Shown one piece after another: positions 5,442 to 7,749 of a stretch of DNA of 7,749 nt. Each line of letters opens with the position of its first letter. Position 1 is the stretch's first letter. The notes below the pieces were generated by a model, which was not told where the DNA came from, made no database searches, and saw only the letters and a program-made list of their open reading frames with translations. The stretch covers positions 1-7,749 of the forward strand of contig CAMYUO010000071.1 of assembly GCA_947302065.1 (NCBI GenBank), written 5' to 3'. The stretch is from an uncultured Clostridia bacterium (GTDB lineage Bacteria; Bacillota; Clostridia; Oscillospirales; Ruminococcaceae). The position numbers and the translations under genes are program-made.

Positions 5442-6311
5442 ATGAAATACCGCAACAGACAGGGTGAAGAATTTGAGCAGACCACCTCGCAGGATAAACT
5501 GCTGAGGAAAATGTATGACAGCTATTTTTGCAGGGCTGTGCTGAGGTTTCTGAGCATACCTGCATTTTCAAAGATCGCAGGGCTGTTTATGGACAGCAAG
5601 CTGTCGGCAGGCTTTATTTCTGATTTTGTCCAGAGCAATGATATTGACCTTTCGGACTATGAGCCGCAGGCTTATAAGTCGTTCAATGACTTTTTCAAAA
5701 GAAAGATCAGACCCTCGGCAAGACCTCTTCCAAAGGATAAAAACGTGCTCATCTCGCCGTCTGACGGCAAGGTGACCGCTTATGAGATAGACAAGGTCAA
5801 CGGCTTTGTCATCAAAAACTCTGTTTACTCGGTCAGCAGCCTGCTGCGTGACAAAAAGCTCGCAAAGCGCTATGAGAACGGCTATGCCGTTATCGTAAGG
5901 CTGACACCCGACGATTATCACAGATATTGCTACGCCGCAACCGGCGTAAAGAGCCACGACAGAACGATAAAGGGCGTGCTGAGCACGGTAAACCCCGTGG
6001 TCAACGAGTACGTTCCCGTTTATAAGGAAAATTCAAGAAACTATTGCCTTATCAGAACTGAGGAGTTCGGCGACATCATTCAGATGGAGGTCGGCGCTCT
6101 GCTGGTGGGCAGGATAACCAATGCGCACCCTTACGGCAGAAGAACTGTCCTCAGAGGTGAGGAAAAAGGTTATTTCGAGTTCGGCGGTTCGACGATAGTG
6201 CTTTTGCTTGAAAAGGACAAGGTCGAGCTGTGCAGCGACCTGCTGGAGAACACCCGTGAGGGCTTTGAGACAAAGCTCAAACAGGGCGAAGCGGTAGGAT
6301 ATAAAAAGTAA
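5442..6311 (+). CDS. psd: Phosphatidylserine decarboxylase proenzyme
   Basis: Pyruvoyl enzyme that converts phosphatidylserine to phosphatidylethanolamine. The proenzyme cleaves itself before the Ser of a GS(T/S) site, and that Ser becomes the pyruvoyl group. Here the site is FEFGGST (cleavage between G249 and S250), giving a beta chain of 249 residues and an alpha chain of 40. Other family elements are the triad Asp in SPSDGKV (D108), DDYHRYC (157-163, with H160), the NPVVNEY-PVYKENSRNY region (184-201), QMEVGALLVGRI (214-225) and RGEEKGYFEFGG. The position three after H160, usually a His needed for self-cleavage, is Cys163. The 289-residue length and GGST fit clostridial-type enzymes. AGGGGGAG lies upstream of ATG 5442. 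The gene follows pssA by 26 bases. Confidence 0.93.
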   Translation: MKYRNRQGEEFEQTTSQDKLLRKMYDSYFCRAVLRFLSIPAFSKIAGLFMDSKLSAGFISDFVQSNDIDLSDYEPQAYKSFNDFFKRKIRPSARPLPKDKNVLISPSDGKVTAYEIDKVNGFVIKNSVYSVSSLLRDKKLAKRYENGYAVIVRLTPDDYHRYCYAATGVKSHDRTIKGVLSTVNPVVNEYVPVYKENSRNYCLIRTEEFGDIIQMEVGALLVGRITNAHPYGRRTVLRGEEKGYFEFGGSTIVLLLEKDKVELCSDLLENTREGFETKLKQGEAVGYKK

Positions 6312-6328
6312 CGCAAATATGCGATTTT

Positions 6329-6359
6329 GTTGAGGGGGACTGAAAGAGTCACCCTCAAT
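6329..6359 (+). promoter_or_regulatory. Strong hairpin between psd and the pullulanase gene
   Basis: TTGAGGGGGACT (6330-6341) pairs with AGTCACCCTCAA (6347-6358) at 11 of 12 positions around a five-base loop, with one more G-U pair at the base. No T-run follows (ATTGACTG instead), so it is not a typical intrinsic terminator. It ends nine bases before the pullulanase Shine-Dalgarno tract. An RNA processing or stability barrier between an upstream lipid operon and a downstream gene is plausible; inefficient termination is the alternative. Confidence 0.6.
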
Positions 6360-6367
6360 TGACTGTA

Positions 6368-6375
6368 AAGGAGGG
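6368..6375 (+). promoter_or_regulatory. Strong ribosome binding site selecting the TTG start of the pullulanase
   Basis: AAGGAGGG is a near-perfect Shine-Dalgarno sequence. TTG 6384 follows after about eight or nine bases and opens a frame whose first residues match the N-terminus of other intracellular pullulanases. No ATG or GTG is available nearby in this frame. CTG 6381 is the only other near-cognate codon and is less likely. Confidence 0.75.
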
Positions 6376-6383
6376 AAACGCTG

Positions 6384-7749
6384 TTGTTCAAGTTAAATCA
6401 CAATTGGATAGACCAGCAATACTTTTACGACGGCGATGACCTCGGGGCTGTCATTGGTGAGCACAGTACCGTCTTCAAGGCGTGGGCGCCGATGGCGACG
6501 GGCGTTTATCTGAATCTCTATCTCGACGGTGAGGGCGATAACCTTATCGAGTCGCTGCCGATGGAGAGACTCGACAAGGGCGTGTGGTACGTTGAGCTGT
6601 TCCGCAGCTGCGACGGTGAGTTTTACACATACTCGTTTGAATATAACCACAAAAAGCTCGAAGAAACTATAGACATCTACGCAAAGGCGTGCGGCGTCAA
6701 CGGCAACAGGGGAGCTGTTGTGGACTTTAAAACAACAGACCCTAAGGGCTGGGAAAAGGACAGAAAGCCTGTCTGCACCAACGCCTGCGATGCGGTTATA
6801 TATGAGTGCCACATCAGAGACCTCTCGATAGACAGGTCATCTGGCGTTGCACCGCAGCACAGAGGCAAGTTCCTTGCGATGTGCAGACCGAGAACAAAAT
6901 GCGGCGGCGAATCGACCTGCCTTGAACATCTCAAGGAGCTTGGCATCACGCATGTTCAACTGCTGCCTGTTGAGGACTATGCAACGGTAGACGAGGCTCA
7001 CCCCGAAAAAGAACAGTACAACTGGGGTTACGACCCGAAGAATTACAACTGTCTTGAGGGTTCGTATTCGACCGACCCGCACGACCCAAAATGCCGCATA
7101 AAAGAGTTCAAGCTGATGGTCAAGGCTCTGCACGATGCGGGCATCGGCGTCATCATGGACGTTGTTTACAATCACACATATTATACCGAAGAATCGGCGT
7201 TTGAGCGCTCTTTCCCGTTCTATTACCACAGGCATAAGAACGGCAAGTTCACTAACGGCTCGGGCTGCGGCAACGAGACCGCATCCGAAAGACTGATGAT
7301 GAGAAAGTTCATCATCGACTCGCTGAAATTCTGGGTCAAAGAATATCACATCGACGGCTTCAGATTTGACCTTATGGCGCTGCACGACATCGAGACGGTC
7401 AATCTTATCCGTGACGAGCTGGACAAGCTCGACCCGCAGCTGCTGATGTACGGCGAGGGCTGGACAGGCGGAGAATCGCCTATGCCTGCCGACAAGCTCG
7501 CTTACAAGTGGAACTCCTACAAGTTCGGCAGGGTAGGGCTTTTCAACGATAATATCAGAGATTCCGTCAAGGGCGGAACTTTCAATCCATACGACAAGGG
7601 CTTTGTCAGCGGCAACAGGAACGCCGTTGCAACGCTCAGGCGCGGGATAGTCGGCTCTGTGCCGCACCACGAACTCAGCGATGCAAAAGAGGCTTGCTGG
7701 GCGTTTGAGCCGACTCAGGCGATAAACTACTGCGAGGCGCACGACAACA
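6384..7749 (+). CDS. pulA: Type I pullulanase (GH13 alpha-1,6-glucan debranching enzyme), C-terminus cut by window edge
   Basis: Hydrolyses alpha-1,6 branch points in glycogen- or starch-derived glucans. The frame is open from TTG 6384 to the edge, 455 codons. Residues about 15-115 fit an N-terminal CBM48-like beta domain (FKAWAPMATGVYL). The catalytic barrel follows, from DAVIYECHIRDLS (136-148). The type I pullulanase signature YNWGYDP is at 212-218. GH13 conserved regions are DVVYNH (259-264), GFRFD with nucleophile D329, GEGW with acid/base E358, and AHDN with D454 at the very end. About 150-250 residues, including the rest of the barrel and a C-terminal beta domain, should lie outside. 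There is no signal peptide, CBM41 or SLH domain, so it should be cytoplasmic and act on glycogen or imported maltodextrins. It has 13 cysteines in 455 residues. It starts 72 bases after psd and has no clear promoter of its own. Confidence 0.93.
   Translation, partial: MFKLNHNWIDQQYFYDGDDLGAVIGEHSTVFKAWAPMATGVYLNLYLDGEGDNLIESLPMERLDKGVWYVELFRSCDGEFYTYSFEYNHKKLEETIDIYAKACGVNGNRGAVVDFKTTDPKGWEKDRKPVCTNACDAVIYECHIRDLSIDRSSGVAPQHRGKFLAMCRPRTKCGGESTCLEHLKELGITHVQLLPVEDYATVDEAHPEKEQYNWGYDPKNYNCLEGSYSTDPHDPKCRIKEFKLMVKALHDAGIGVIMDVVYNHTYYTEESAFERSFPFYYHRHKNGKFTNGSGCGNETASERLMMRKFIIDSLKFWVKEYHIDGFRFDLMALHDIETVNLIRDELDKLDPQLLMYGEGWTGGESPMPADKLAYKWNSYKFGRVGLFNDNIRDSVKGGTFNPYDKGFVSGNRNAVATLRRGIVGSVPHHELSDAKEACWAFEPTQAINYCEAHDN

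Noticed and set aside
6329..6359. Intrinsic terminator after psd
   Set aside because: The hairpin is strong but is followed by ATTGACTG rather than a T-run, so it is reported only as a hairpin.
6837..7742. Long open frame (301 codons) antisense to the pullulanase gene
   Set aside because: It lies opposite a well-supported GH13 catalytic domain, and its product has no recognisable motif and no upstream ribosome binding site.

Overview
The window looks like chromosomal DNA from a low-to-mid GC, Gram-positive anaerobe, most likely an Oscillospiraceae/Ruminococcus-type Clostridia. The evidence is the family resemblance of the proteins (FemABX transferase, Thr-rich linker wall peptidase, clostridial-type PssA and Psd), strong Shine-Dalgarno sequences, near-consensus sigma-A promoters and a cysteine-rich cytoplasmic pullulanase. 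The species assignment is inference. I see no phage, insertion sequence, CRISPR, tRNA or rRNA.

Layout. Bases 1-1033 (minus strand) encode the N-terminal 344 residues of a membrane-anchored VanY/LdcB-type peptidoglycan carboxypeptidase whose C-terminus runs off the left edge. A 222-base divergent intergenic region (1034-1255) holds two back-to-back promoters and an operator-like cluster of TTGATTAA half-sites on the carboxypeptidase side. Bases 1256-2356 (plus) encode a FemABX-family aminoacyl transferase. It ends at an intrinsic terminator embedded in an inverted array of TAAGANG heptamers (2368-2461). A new promoter (2530-2558) then drives a tight plus-strand run of four membrane or envelope genes: a MraY-like phosphoglycosyl transferase (2634-3599), a UPF0104/MprF-type flippase-domain protein (3635-4765), phosphatidylserine synthase (4789-5415) and phosphatidylserine decarboxylase (5442-6311), with gaps of 35, 23 and 26 bases. 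After a hairpin (6329-6359) comes a type I pullulanase starting with TTG at 6384, cut by the right edge after 455 codons.

How the genes work together. The left half handles peptidoglycan stem peptides: one enzyme is predicted to add bridge amino acids and the divergent one to trim the peptide outside the cell. The middle operon makes phosphatidylethanolamine (CDP-diacylglycerol to PS by PssA, then PS to PE by Psd). It shares its transcript with a polyprenyl-phosphate sugar transferase and a lipid-flippase-like protein, so it reads as a general envelope-lipid operon. The pullulanase belongs to cytoplasmic alpha-glucan breakdown and may or may not be co-transcribed.

The most interesting points are the operator-like repeats at the carboxypeptidase promoter, the heptamer array that can fold as either a terminator or a longer competing hairpin, the altered signature motifs of the MraY-like protein, a Cys where Psd normally has its self-cleavage His, and the start codon of the flippase gene. 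I did not find a clearly undescribed multi-gene system.
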